DNA of 64,000 nucleotides from Phycisphaeraceae bacterium (GTDB lineage Bacteria; Planctomycetota; Phycisphaerae; Phycisphaerales; UBA1924), in NCBI GenBank assembly GCA_015200025.1, contig CP054186.1, positions 3,274,643 through 3,338,642 on the forward strand, written 5' to 3'. Below, one piece after another: positions 33,094 to 40,845 of this stretch. The notes beneath the pieces are model-generated. The model was given only the letters and a program-made list of their open reading frames with translations, did not search any database and was not told where the DNA came from. A program made the position numbers and the translations under genes. Position 1 is the stretch's first letter. Each line of letters begins with the position of its first letter.

Positions 33094-34008
33094 ATGAAAC
33101 TCGTCAAGAAACTGATCGCCCTCGCCGTTTTCGCCGTCGTCCTCCTGGTCGTCGGGGTCGCGGTGGCGATCTACTTCATCAACGACATCGTCAAGGCCGG
33201 TGTCGAGAAGGGCGGGACCTTCGCCCTGGGGGCCAAGACCACCCTGGCCTCCGCCGACATCGGCGTCCTCTCGGGCTCACTCGCGCTCAACGGCCTGGAG
33301 ATCGAGAACCCCGGCGGGTTCAAGGGCGACCGCTTCTTCACCATGGGCAACGCCTCCGCCCAGGTCTCCATCCCCACCCTCCGAAAGGACGTCGTCGAGA
33401 TCCCCGCCTTCAGCCTCACCACCCTCCGCGTCTCCCTCGAAAAATCCGGCGACAAAAAGAACTACCAGGTCATCCTCGACAACATCCAGAAGGTCTCCGG
33501 CTCCTCCGGCGAGTCGCCCAAGGAGCCCGCCGAAGGATCCGGCAAAAAGTTCGTCCTCAAGGACCTCGACATCCGCGACGTGCAGGTCACCCTCGACCTG
33601 GTCCCCGAGGCCGGCGAGGTCTTGAAGTTCACCGTCCCCATCGACCGCATCCACATGACCGACATCGGGAGCGACCGCCCGCTGCCCCTGGGCGAACTCG
33701 CCGGCGTCATCGTCCGCGCCATCCTCGCCACCGCCGTCGAACGCGGGCAGGGGATCTTCCCGGGCGACGTGCTGGGCGACCTCCAGGGCAAACTCGCCGC
33801 CCTGGGCAACCTCGACCAACTCGGCATCAAGGTCGTCAGCGAGATCGCCCCCGAGGCCCTGAACAAGGCCACCCAGGCCGCCCAGCAGGAACTCGGGAAG
33901 GCCGCGGGTCAGGTCCAGCAGCAGGCCGAGAAGGCCGTTCAGGACGCCACCAAGGGCGTCGATGACGCCCTCAAAGGCGTCAAGGACCTCATCCCCGGCC
34001 GGCGCTGA
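33094..34008 (+). CDS. AsmA-like envelope protein with N-terminal membrane anchor
   Basis: 304 residues from ATG 33094, preceded by GGAGG 6 nt upstream. One N-terminal transmembrane helix (LIALAVFAVVLLVVGVAVAIYF), then a beta-rich segment with TTLASADIGVLSGSLALNGLEIENPGGFK, which is the pattern of AsmA/DUF748-type proteins implicated in lipid transport or outer-membrane homeostasis (family knowledge). Residues 245-304 form an Ala/Gln/Lys-rich amphipathic coiled coil (QAAQQELGKAAGQVQQQAEK). The anchor topology predicts a periplasmic body. Function is inferred from the pattern only. Confidence 0.7.
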   Translation: MKLVKKLIALAVFAVVLLVVGVAVAIYFINDIVKAGVEKGGTFALGAKTTLASADIGVLSGSLALNGLEIENPGGFKGDRFFTMGNASAQVSIPTLRKDVVEIPAFSLTTLRVSLEKSGDKKNYQVILDNIQKVSGSSGESPKEPAEGSGKKFVLKDLDIRDVQVTLDLVPEAGEVLKFTVPIDRIHMTDIGSDRPLPLGELAGVIVRAILATAVERGQGIFPGDVLGDLQGKLAALGNLDQLGIKVVSEIAPEALNKATQAAQQELGKAAGQVQQQAEKAVQDATKGVDDALKGVKDLIPGRR

Positions 34009-34059
34009 GCCCTCCGACCCACGCCGCGTTCCCGCGGAGCACCCCACGGACGACACCAG

Positions 34060-34446
34060 ATGCGGGCACTCCTCCTGCTGATGCTCGGCGGCGCGGTCGG
34101 CACGGCCCTCCGCTACGGGCTCGTCGTCGGCTCCCGCGTCTTCAACCCCGTCGTCGAGGGCAAGCCCTATTTCCCGTGGGGGACCCTCGCCGTCAACCTC
34201 CTCGGGTGCTTCGCCGTCGGGTTCCTCACCGTCATGTTCGTCGGGCCTTGGCCCCTCCGCGAGGAGTACCGCGTCGCGATCGTCTACGGCGTGCTCGGGG
34301 GCTTCACCACGTTCTCGAGTTTCGCCATCGAGACCGCCGCCCTCGCCCCCTACAGCCGAACCCAGGCCCTCCTGTACGTCCTGCTCAGCGTGGTGGGGGG
34401 GATCGGTCTGGCGGTCCTGGGCGGGTTGCTCGCCCGGGGACGCTGA
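34060..34446 (+). CDS. crcB: Fluoride ion channel CrcB/Fluc
   Basis: 128 residues with four predicted transmembrane helices, the size of Fluc proteins, which export F- as dual-topology dimers. Motifs seen: GGAVGTALRYG at the N-terminus, WGTLAVNLLGCFAVGF (the Asn of helix 2), and GVLGGFTTFSSFAIE with the Phe residues of the pore (about residues 78-92). It starts 51 nt after the AsmA-like gene. There is no room for a fluoride riboswitch directly upstream. Confidence 0.93.
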   Translation: MRALLLLMLGGAVGTALRYGLVVGSRVFNPVVEGKPYFPWGTLAVNLLGCFAVGFLTVMFVGPWPLREEYRVAIVYGVLGGFTTFSSFAIETAALAPYSRTQALLYVLLSVVGGIGLAVLGGLLARGR

Positions 34447-34546
34447 CGCGGCCCACCCCGGGAACGATAACCCGCCGCCCCGCCGCGCCGGGTCCAGCCT
34501 CCCCGTGCCCGCGTCGATCAACACGCCGGCCCCACGAGGACACCCA

Positions 34547-34987
34547 TTGAGATACGCCGAACGCTTCGCCCTGGTCCGGGCGCATTTCCGCGCGATCAAG
34601 CCCTACCGGGCCCGCATCTCGCGCCTCGCCGTCGAGCGGCTCGCCGAGTTCTCGCCCCAGACCCGCGCCCTGGCGCTCGGGGGCGGCGTCCTCTGGGCCG
34701 AACGGTTCGCCGACGCCCTCCGTTCGGCGGTCTACGGCACCCGCCGGCTGGACGACCTCGAAGATTCGCTCCTGGCCATGGGGGCCCAGCACGCCGCGAT
34801 GGGTCTTGGGCCCGAGGTCTACCCCGCCCTGCGCCACGCCGTCCTCCGGTCGCTCGCCGAGACCCTCGGGGATTCCCTCAACGAGCCCATCCGCGAGTCC
34901 TGGGACGCCTTCCTTCTCTGCGCCGTCGGGATGCTCACCCGCGGCAACGCCGGGGCCGAGCCCCGCGCCGCCGCCCGCGCCGCCTGA
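34547..34987 (+). CDS. Globin-family protein
   Basis: 146 residues from TTG 34547, chosen because AGGA lies 7 nt upstream; a GTG at 34505 would add 14 Pro/Ala-rich residues and has no Shine-Dalgarno. An all-helical globin pattern: an A/B-helix segment (ALVRAHFRAIKPYR), then DDLEDSLLAMGAQHAAMGLGP, where His82 is the likely proximal (F8) haem ligand, followed by YPALRHAVLRSLAETLGDSL and IRESWDAFL as helices G/H. This matches bacterial single-domain globins, which bind O2/NO or act as redox sensors. No reductase or sensor domain is attached. Lies between crcB and aspS. Confidence 0.75.
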   Translation: MRYAERFALVRAHFRAIKPYRARISRLAVERLAEFSPQTRALALGGGVLWAERFADALRSAVYGTRRLDDLEDSLLAMGAQHAAMGLGPEVYPALRHAVLRSLAETLGDSLNEPIRESWDAFLLCAVGMLTRGNAGAEPRAAARAA

Positions 34988-35048
34988 CCACGCGGCCCCA
35001 CCGGCACCGGTCCCTATACTCCGCCCGCTCGAAAAAGGGACCCCACGC

Positions 35049-36893
35049 ATGCTCCGCCGAACTCATACCTGCGGTGAACTCCGCGACGCCCACGTCGGTC
35101 AGACCGTCCGCCTCAACGGGTGGGTCAACGCCTACCGGGGCCACGGCACCGGGCTGGTCTTCATCGACCTCCGCGACCGCTTCGGCGTCACGCAGGTCGT
35201 CTTCGACGGCGAGGCCCTCCCCAAGGACACCCTCGACACCGCCGACCACCTCCGCAACGAGGACGTCGTCGCCGTCGAGGGCAGGGTCCGCGTCCGCGCG
35301 GGCGGGGAGAACCCCAAGCTCGCCACCGGGAAGATCGAGGTCGAGGTCACCACACTCGAGGTCCTCAACAAGACCGCCAACCCCCCCTTCCTCCCCGACG
35401 ACACCGGCGGCGGTGGCAAGCTCGCCAACGAAGAACTCCGGCTCAAGCACCGCTACATCGACCTCCGCCGGCCCTCGATGCAGCACGCCATCACCACGCG
35501 CCACAAGGTCTACCAGGCCACGCGCCGGTACTTCGACGAGAACGGGTTCCTCGAGATCGAGACCCCGATCCTCTACAAGTCCACGCCCGAGGGCGCCCGC
35601 GAGTTCCTCGTCCCCAGCCGCAACATCCCCGGGAACTGGTACGCCCTCCCGCAGTCCCCGCAGCTCTTCAAGCAGATCCTGATGGTCGCCGGGTGCGACC
35701 GGTACATGCAGATCTGCCGGTGCTTCCGCGACGAGGACCCGCGCGCCGACCGACAGGCCGAGTTCACCCAGATCGACCTCGAGATGTCCTTCGTCCGGCG
35801 CGAGCACGTCATCGAGATGATGGAGGGCTTCGTCCGCCGGCTCTGGAAGGAGATGACCGGGTACGCCGTGCCCCCGATCCCCGTCATGCCCTACCGCGAG
35901 GCGATGGAGCGCTTCGGGATCGACCGCCCCGACACGCGCTACGGCCTCGAGATCGCCGATATCTCCGAGATCGCCGCCCGCTCCGACGCCGGGTTCTTCA
36001 AGGAAGCCCTCGCCAAGGGCGCCGACCGCCCGAAGTTCAATAGCCAGCGCGGCGTCGTCAAGGCCCTCCGGGTGCCCGGCGGCGCGGAGAAGCTGACCCG
36101 CAAGATGACCGACGGGTACAACGAGTTCGTCCGCTCCTTCGGCGCGGGCGGGTGCGCCGTCGTCAAGGTCAACGCCGCCGGCGAACTCGAGACGGGCATC
36201 GCCAAGCTCCTCGCCCCGGTCAAGGACGACCTCAAGGCGGCCCTGGGCCTGACGCCCGGGGACACGGTCCTGTTCGTCGCCGACACGTACGCCGTCTGCA
36301 CCAAGGCGATGGGCGAGCTTCGGCAGGTCGTCGCCCGGGACACGGGCGTGGTGCCCAAGCCCGGCTCCGAGGGCGGGCCGTGGAACTTCCTCATCGTCGT
36401 TGACTTCCCCATGTTCGAGAAGAACAAGGACACGGGCAAGTGGGTGGCGATGCACCACCCCTTCACGGCCCCGCGCGACGACCAGGCCGAGGCCTTCGTC
36501 GCCGCCTCCGTGGACGACGAGAACACCATCGAGTCGATCGTGTCGGCGGGCTACGACATCGTGCTCAACGGGCAGGAGATCGCCGGGGGCTCGGTCCGTA
36601 TCCACGACCCGAGGGTCCAGTCCAAGGTCTTCACGCTCCTGGGCCTGACGCCCGAGCAGGCCAAGGAGAAGTTCTCGTTCCTGCTCGAAGCGCTGCAGTA
36701 CGGCGCCCCGCCGCACGCGGGGATCGCCTTCGGCCTCGACCGCCTCGTGATGAACTTCCTGGGCACGTCCAACATCCGCGACGTGATCGCCTTCCCCAAG
36801 ACGCAGATCGGGCAGGACCTCATGACCGGCGCCCCCGGCCCGGTGACCGACGAACAGCTCAAGGACGTCCACGCCAGGGCGATCCGGCCGTAG
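35049..36893 (+). CDS. aspS: Aspartate--tRNA ligase
   Basis: 614 residues from ATG 35049; a TATACT hexamer at 35015-35020 and a GGGA-containing leader precede it. Charges tRNA-Asp (or tRNA-Asp and -Asn if non-discriminating). Seen: the N-terminal OB-fold anticodon-binding domain (LNGWVNAYRGHGTGLVFIDL), class II motif 2 (MQICRCFRDEDPRADRQAEF), the bacterial GAD insertion domain in the middle (about residues 300-430), HHPFTAPRD, and motif 3 (GIAFGLDRLVMNFLG). The length is standard for bacterial AspRS. Discrimination cannot be read by eye. Confidence 0.96.
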   Translation: MLRRTHTCGELRDAHVGQTVRLNGWVNAYRGHGTGLVFIDLRDRFGVTQVVFDGEALPKDTLDTADHLRNEDVVAVEGRVRVRAGGENPKLATGKIEVEVTTLEVLNKTANPPFLPDDTGGGGKLANEELRLKHRYIDLRRPSMQHAITTRHKVYQATRRYFDENGFLEIETPILYKSTPEGAREFLVPSRNIPGNWYALPQSPQLFKQILMVAGCDRYMQICRCFRDEDPRADRQAEFTQIDLEMSFVRREHVIEMMEGFVRRLWKEMTGYAVPPIPVMPYREAMERFGIDRPDTRYGLEIADISEIAARSDAGFFKEALAKGADRPKFNSQRGVVKALRVPGGAEKLTRKMTDGYNEFVRSFGAGGCAVVKVNAAGELETGIAKLLAPVKDDLKAALGLTPGDTVLFVADTYAVCTKAMGELRQVVARDTGVVPKPGSEGGPWNFLIVVDFPMFEKNKDTGKWVAMHHPFTAPRDDQAEAFVAASVDDENTIESIVSAGYDIVLNGQEIAGGSVRIHDPRVQSKVFTLLGLTPEQAKEKFSFLLEALQYGAPPHAGIAFGLDRLVMNFLGTSNIRDVIAFPKTQIGQDLMTGAPGPVTDEQLKDVHARAIRP

Positions 36894-36919
36894 AGGTCGG
36901 CTTCACACGCCGGGAGACT

Positions 36920-37528
36920 TCAGGCGGGCCACGTGACGTGGATCCATCCGAGCCAATGGGCCAGCGCCACGGTCATGGCCCACATCACGCCCGTCCCGAG
37001 AAGCAGCACGAACGGCTCGCCCGGCTCCATCCTCTCGACCCCCGCCGTGACGGTGTTCTGCCCCGTATGACTCACCACGGTCGAGACGAGTGTGCTCACC
37101 AGACCGGCCGCCATGATCGACACCGGGGTCAGGACCAGCCCAACGATCCATCCGGCGGTGTGCGATGCGGCCAGAACGAGCACAACGCCCGCCGTCAGCG
37201 CGCCCAGGGTCACCAACGCGGCGAGGCAACCCCCGGGGCGTTGCAGGAACCGCGACGCCACATACACGGTGGAGCCGAGCGTGACCGAGGCCAGCACGGG
37301 CGTGCCGATCATGGCCACGACCCGCAGCACCCGCACCACGAACGACAGCACGTCCTGCCCGGCGACCTCGGTGCGGCGGAGATCAAAGACAAAGCCCACG
37401 AGCAGCATCAAGGCGCCCGCCCCGCTCAGCACGATCAGGCCGATGATGAAGCACACGATCCCGATCGCGAGACCAAGGAGGATGCGTGCGAACCATGCAC
37501 GGGGTGGGGGGGGCGGGTCGTCGGGCAT
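36920..37528 (-). CDS. Multi-pass membrane protein, unknown function
   Basis: 202 residues if started at MPDDPPPPPRAWF; the frame is open to 37753, adding 75 residues of Arg/Gly-rich sequence that looks non-coding. Neither start has a good Shine-Dalgarno. Four or five hydrophobic helices are evident: LLGLAIGIVCFIIGLIVLSG, VLSFVVRVLRVVAMIGTPVLA, LAALVTLGALTAGVVLVLAAS, IVGLVLTPVSIMAAGLV and VLLLGTGVMWAMTVALA. Base composition is slightly less biased than in neighbours. No family is recognised. Convergent with aspS. Confidence 0.5.
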   Translation of the reverse strand: MPDDPPPPPRAWFARILLGLAIGIVCFIIGLIVLSGAGALMLLVGFVFDLRRTEVAGQDVLSFVVRVLRVVAMIGTPVLASVTLGSTVYVASRFLQRPGGCLAALVTLGALTAGVVLVLAASHTAGWIVGLVLTPVSIMAAGLVSTLVSTVVSHTGQNTVTAGVERMEPGEPFVLLLGTGVMWAMTVALAHWLGWIHVTWPA

Positions 37529-37899
37529 ACCGGTCTGAGCCCTTCCCGTCGCCGCGATGGACTCCGCCGTCCACCCTCCGGCGACGACCCCACGCCCGCG
37601 ATCGAACATACCACGTTCGGTGATCGGTTCACAAGCGTGGGGCGGGCGCGAGACGGCGATCCGCCCCTCGGCCGGACGCCACCATCGAACACACGGCGTG
37701 CCATGGTCGTCTCGCCGACCGTGCCCGTGCGCATGAAGGACGATCCGCGCCACGATCGCTCCTGCGGCGTTCTTGGGGCGTGGTGATACCTCCGGGTATA
37801 CCCCGGAACGGGCCCGCCGGCGGGGCGGTAAAGCCCGCCAACGCGAGGTGCGATTTCAGGGCGCACACGGCCGGGCGGCCGGCGTGGTCCGCGCCGGTG
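37529..37899. other. 371-nt intergenic stretch
   Basis: Between the membrane protein start and the peroxiredoxin stop codon, both on the reverse strand. A small inverted repeat ATACC-TCCG-GGTAT lies at 37786-37799. I see no RNA gene or convincing ORF; part of it would be coding if the membrane protein used an upstream start. Confidence 0.4.
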
Positions 37900-38394
37900 T
37901 TACCCGACGAGCGAGAGGATGATCTCGAAGTCCATCGCCTCGCTGGGCGGGCGGGCTTGGACCCACTTGACCTTGCCTTTCCCGTCGGCGCTCTTCCCGA
38001 TCACCACGGTCCCGCGCTGCGAGACGTTGAGGTCGGCCCAGTAGAGCCCGTAGGCCTTGCACACGTGGCGGTGGATATCGGAGAGCAGGGTGTGGGTGAG
38101 CCCCTCGGCGGCGGCGAAGGCCTTGAGGGCCGCGAAACTGTCGCACGAGATCCCCACGACCTGGGCGCCCTTGGCTTTCCATGTGGCCAACTCGCCCGAG
38201 ACGCACTTCATTTCGGTGGTGCAGACGCCGGTGAAGGCGAAGGGGAAGAAACAGAGGACGACGTCGCCTTTCTTGACGGCCTCGGCGAGGCTCCAGTCCT
38301 TGCGGTCGGCGTCGGGGAGGGTGAAATCCGGGGCGGCCTCGCCGACGGCGATGAGGCCGGTGCGGGGGGCGAGGTGGTCGTTGGGGGTGGGCAT
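37900..38394 (-). CDS. Peroxiredoxin (AhpC/TSA, AhpE/BCP-like)
   Basis: 164 residues. Thiol peroxidase fold: APDFTLPDADRKDWSL, then FFPFAFTGVCTTEM with the peroxidatic Cys in the TxxC motif (about residue 57), and the conserved Arg late in the chain (NVSQRGTVVI). Reduces H2O2 and organic peroxides in the cytoplasm; no signal peptide is present. Further Cys residues (KCVSGE, SCDSF, HVCKAY) could resolve the disulfide. It is divergent from the YggS-type gene 113 nt away, where hexamers TACCAT (reverse) and TAGAAT (forward) overlap, suggesting a shared promoter region. Confidence 0.9.
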   Translation of the reverse strand: MPTPNDHLAPRTGLIAVGEAAPDFTLPDADRKDWSLAEAVKKGDVVLCFFPFAFTGVCTTEMKCVSGELATWKAKGAQVVGISCDSFAALKAFAAAEGLTHTLLSDIHRHVCKAYGLYWADLNVSQRGTVVIGKSADGKGKVKWVQARPPSEAMDFEIILSLVG

Positions 38395-38507
38395 GGCTCA
38401 GGCTCCGTATGGGGTGGGACATGGTAGAATGTCCGGGCGTGGGCCGAAGGATCGGCCCGCGGGGCCCGTCTCCCCGGATCGGGCGGAGGCGGCGGAAGGA
38501 GGCGAGG

Positions 38508-39389
38508 ATGTCGACGGTGTCGTTGCCGGATTCGTTGGCCGAGCGGTACGCGAAGGTCTGCGATCGGATCGCGCGGTCGGCGGAGGCCTCGGGGCGGAAA
38601 GAGCGCGACATTTTCCTCGTCGCGGTCACCAAGAACGCCGAGCCGGACCAGGTCCGGGCGATGATCGAGATGGGGCACCGCGACTTCGGGGAGAACCGGG
38701 TCCAGCAGTTGGTGCAGCGGGCGGCGATGGTGGACGAGTACCTCACGAGGCTTCGGGTGGTGCCCAGCGCGAGGCGGGCGGCGGGGTCGGATCAGGCCGA
38801 AAGCCTCTTCGGCCCGGGCGGGGGCAACGACCGCCTCGCGGTGGCGGGGGCCACGGGCAAGATCCGGTGGCACATGATCGGGCACCTCCAGCGGAACAAG
38901 GCCCGCAAGGTGGTGGACTTGGTCCGCCTGGTGCATTCGGTGGACTCGCTGCGCGTGGCCGAGGAACTCCAGGCGGTGGCGCTGCGGCGCGACATCATCG
39001 TCGAGGTGCTGCTGCAGGTGAACTGCTCGGGCGAGGGGACCAAGTTCGGGTGCCCGGTGCCCGCGGCGGTCCCGATGGCCGAGCAGATCCAGTCGATGGC
39101 GAACGTGAGGCTCCGCGGGCTGATGACCATCGCGGCGGAGGGGGCGTCGGAGCTGGAGACGCGCCGGACGTTCGCGCGGTGCCGGGAGATCCACGACGAG
39201 GTCAAGGCCCTCGACGCCGAGGGGCAGGTCAACCTGCTCTCGATGGGCATGACGGGGGATTACCACCTCGCCATCCTCGAGGGCGCGAACATCGTCCGGG
39301 TCGGGACGGCCCTGTTCGGCGAATCCCGGCGACCCGAAGCCCAGGACGAGCCCGAGGAGCCCGACGACGAGCCCGGCGAGGGCGAGTGA
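38508..39389 (+). CDS. YggS/PLPBP-family pyridoxal-phosphate homeostasis protein
   Basis: 293 residues from ATG 38508 with a strong AAGGAGG Shine-Dalgarno. Fold-type III PLP-binding protein without known catalysis, involved in vitamin B6 and amino-acid homeostasis. Seen: the PLP Lys in LVAVTKNAEPDQV, FGENRVQQL, WHMIGHLQRNKARKV, HSVDSLRVA and the phosphate-binding C-terminal GMTGDYHLAILEGANIVRVGTALFG. Compared with the usual 225-235 residues there is an insertion of roughly 35 residues between GENRVQQL and the WHMIGHLQ segment (LTRLRVVPSARRAAG... GGGNDRLAVAG) and a Glu/Asp-rich C-terminal tail. It stands alone here, without the proC/yggT/ftsZ neighbours often seen. Confidence 0.9.
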   Translation: MSTVSLPDSLAERYAKVCDRIARSAEASGRKERDIFLVAVTKNAEPDQVRAMIEMGHRDFGENRVQQLVQRAAMVDEYLTRLRVVPSARRAAGSDQAESLFGPGGGNDRLAVAGATGKIRWHMIGHLQRNKARKVVDLVRLVHSVDSLRVAEELQAVALRRDIIVEVLLQVNCSGEGTKFGCPVPAAVPMAEQIQSMANVRLRGLMTIAAEGASELETRRTFARCREIHDEVKALDAEGQVNLLSMGMTGDYHLAILEGANIVRVGTALFGESRRPEAQDEPEEPDDEPGEGE

Positions 39390-39416
39390 CCCCGGCGCGG
39401 GATCGGGGGGCGTGGG

Positions 39417-40214
39417 TTACGGGTATTCCTGACGGGTGCAACGGACGACCACGTCGGACCAGTGGACGTGGGCCGGCTTGCCCGTGATCGTGCAGATCAG
39501 GTCGGCGATGTCGTCGGGCGAGAGGACCGGCCCGATCTTGGCGCGGACCTCCTCGAACCACGACCGCTCGTACCCCGCGACGCCCTGAAACTCGCTCTCG
39601 ACGAACCCCGGCTCGATCAGCGTCACGCGGACGCCCTTGGGGCCCATCTCGCGGCGGGCGGCCTCGGCGAGGCTGTTGACCGCGAACTTCGTGCTCCCGT
39701 ACATCGAGCTGAACGGGGAGATGTGACGCCCGACGGTCGAGCCCAGGACGACGATGTCGTGCGGGCGGGCGGTCCAGTCGAGGCCTTTCGAGCGGTCGCG
39801 GTCGATCTGGGCGGTCATGCGCCGGGCGGCCTCGCGGATGAGCCTCGCCGCGCCCAGCAGGTTGGTCCGCACCATCTCCTCCCATTGCGAGGCGTCGCTC
39901 GTCACGACCGAGCCCGAGAGCCCACGACCGGCGTTGACGACGACCAGGTCGGCCTCACGCTCGTGTCCGCCGAACTCGTCGCGGGCGCTGTCGAAGAGGG
40001 CCGCGATGATCTCGGGGTCGGCGCAGTCACCGGCGATCGTGCTCGCGTCCTCGGCGCCCAGCTCGCCCAGGAGCGCGTCGAGGCGGTCCTTGCGCCGGGC
40101 GTTGAGCACCACCGGGCACCCGTGGCGCACCAGGTGGCGGGCGGCGGCGGCGCCGATCCCCGCGCTGGCGCCCGTCACGATCCCGATCCGTCCCTTGAGC
40201 AGGTGGTCGTTCAT
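39417..40214 (-). CDS. Short-chain dehydrogenase/reductase, second
   Basis: 265 residues from ATG 40214. Motifs: TGASAGIGAAAARHL (residues about 12-26), NAGRGLSGSV, GSTVGRHISPFSSMYGSTK with the Tyr-x-x-x-Lys pair, and a C-terminal segment LICTITGKPAHVHWSDVVV common in SDRs of the YdfG/sulfur-transport type. No substrate can be named. No Shine-Dalgarno; TACGCT lies 8 nt before the ATG. Divergent from the thioredoxin-like gene, 93 nt away. Confidence 0.88.
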   Translation of the reverse strand: MNDHLLKGRIGIVTGASAGIGAAAARHLVRHGCPVVLNARRKDRLDALLGELGAEDASTIAGDCADPEIIAALFDSARDEFGGHEREADLVVVNAGRGLSGSVVTSDASQWEEMVRTNLLGAARLIREAARRMTAQIDRDRSKGLDWTARPHDIVVLGSTVGRHISPFSSMYGSTKFAVNSLAEAARREMGPKGVRVTLIEPGFVESEFQGVAGYERSWFEEVRAKIGPVLSPDDIADLICTITGKPAHVHWSDVVVRCTRQEYP

Positions 40215-40222
40215 AGACCCCC

Positions 40223-40228
40223 AGCGTA
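40223..40228 (-). promoter_or_regulatory. Candidate -10 hexamer TACGCT for the SDR gene at 40214
   Basis: TACGCT on the reverse strand, 8 nt before the ATG, identical to the hexamer in front of prpB. Confidence 0.3.
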
Positions 40229-40296
40229 GTCCCCCACGCCGGGGCCTCTCCGGCGGCACTCCCACGCCCCGGGCGAACTCCGGCGGCCGGCCGGCG

Positions 40297-40302
40297 TACG
40301 GT
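40297..40302 (+). promoter_or_regulatory. Candidate -10 hexamer TACGGT for the thioredoxin-like gene
   Basis: TACGGT ends 5 nt before ATG 40308; no Shine-Dalgarno is present. Confidence 0.25.
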
Positions 40303-40307
40303 CGATC

Positions 40308-40796
40308 ATGACGACCCCGCGGGGCCTCTCCGTTCGTGCCATGCCATGGATCATGCTCGCGGCGCTGGCCGTGGCGGCCCCCCTGGCCTGGCGGTGGTCC
40401 GTCGGGTCGGCGAAGGACCCCGAGGGGTTCGAGACGTCCTTGGCGTCGGCGACGGCGCGGGCGGCGAAGGAGGGCAAGCCCGTCTTCGCCGTCGCGACCG
40501 CGACGTGGTGCGGGCCGTGCCAGAACCTCAAGCGAGATTCACTCTCGGACCCGGAGGTGCTCCGCCTGATCGGCGAGCACGCGGTGCCCGTGATGGTGGA
40601 CGTGGACAAGGACCGCGAGGGGGCGGTGGCGCTCCGCGTGCGGGGGATCCCGCTGACTGCGGTGGTGGTGGACGGGCGGATCGTCGCGCGGCTGGAGGGG
40701 TATCAACCCCCCGGGGCGTACCGCTCGTTCGTGGAGGCGGCGCTGGACCTGGCGAAGAACCCCGAGGAGGCGGTCCGAGCGACGGGCCCCCGGTAG
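40308..40796 (+). CDS. Membrane-anchored thioredoxin-like protein
   Basis: 162 residues. An N-terminal hydrophobic stretch (PWIMLAALAVAAPLAW) acts as signal or anchor, so the domain faces the periplasm. The thioredoxin active site WCGPC (Cys68, Cys71) follows PVFAVATAT, and the cis-Pro region is RGIPLTAVV. Resembles thioredoxin_7/DsbD-gamma-like domains that keep periplasmic thiols reduced. It is followed 49 nt later by the large amidohydrolase gene. Redox partner unknown. Confidence 0.85.
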   Translation: MTTPRGLSVRAMPWIMLAALAVAAPLAWRWSVGSAKDPEGFETSLASATARAAKEGKPVFAVATATWCGPCQNLKRDSLSDPEVLRLIGEHAVPVMVDVDKDREGAVALRVRGIPLTAVVVDGRIVARLEGYQPPGAYRSFVEAALDLAKNPEEAVRATGPR

Positions 40797-40833
40797 GGCT
40801 CGTGAGGAGAGGCCGGGGCGGGGGCCGAGCGTC

Positions 40834-40839
40834 TAGCAT
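40834..40839 (+). promoter_or_regulatory. Candidate -10 hexamer TAGCAT for the amidohydrolase gene
   Basis: TAGCAT ends 6 nt before ATG 40846; no Shine-Dalgarno is present between it and the start. Confidence 0.25.
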
Positions 40840-40845
40840 CCGTTC

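Noticed and set aside
34009..34059. A fluoride riboswitch before crcB
   Set aside because: Only 51 nt separate crcB from the preceding gene and no conserved riboswitch core is visible.
26656..36872. Several long reverse-strand open frames opposite pyrG, dxs and aspS
   Set aside because: GC-driven antisense frames with Val/Gly/Glu-rich low-complexity translations; the recognised enzymes lie on the plus strand.
37529..37899. A small RNA or extra ORF in the 371-nt gap
   Set aside because: No stable long hairpin with a T run, no ribosome binding site and no coding pattern could be supported.
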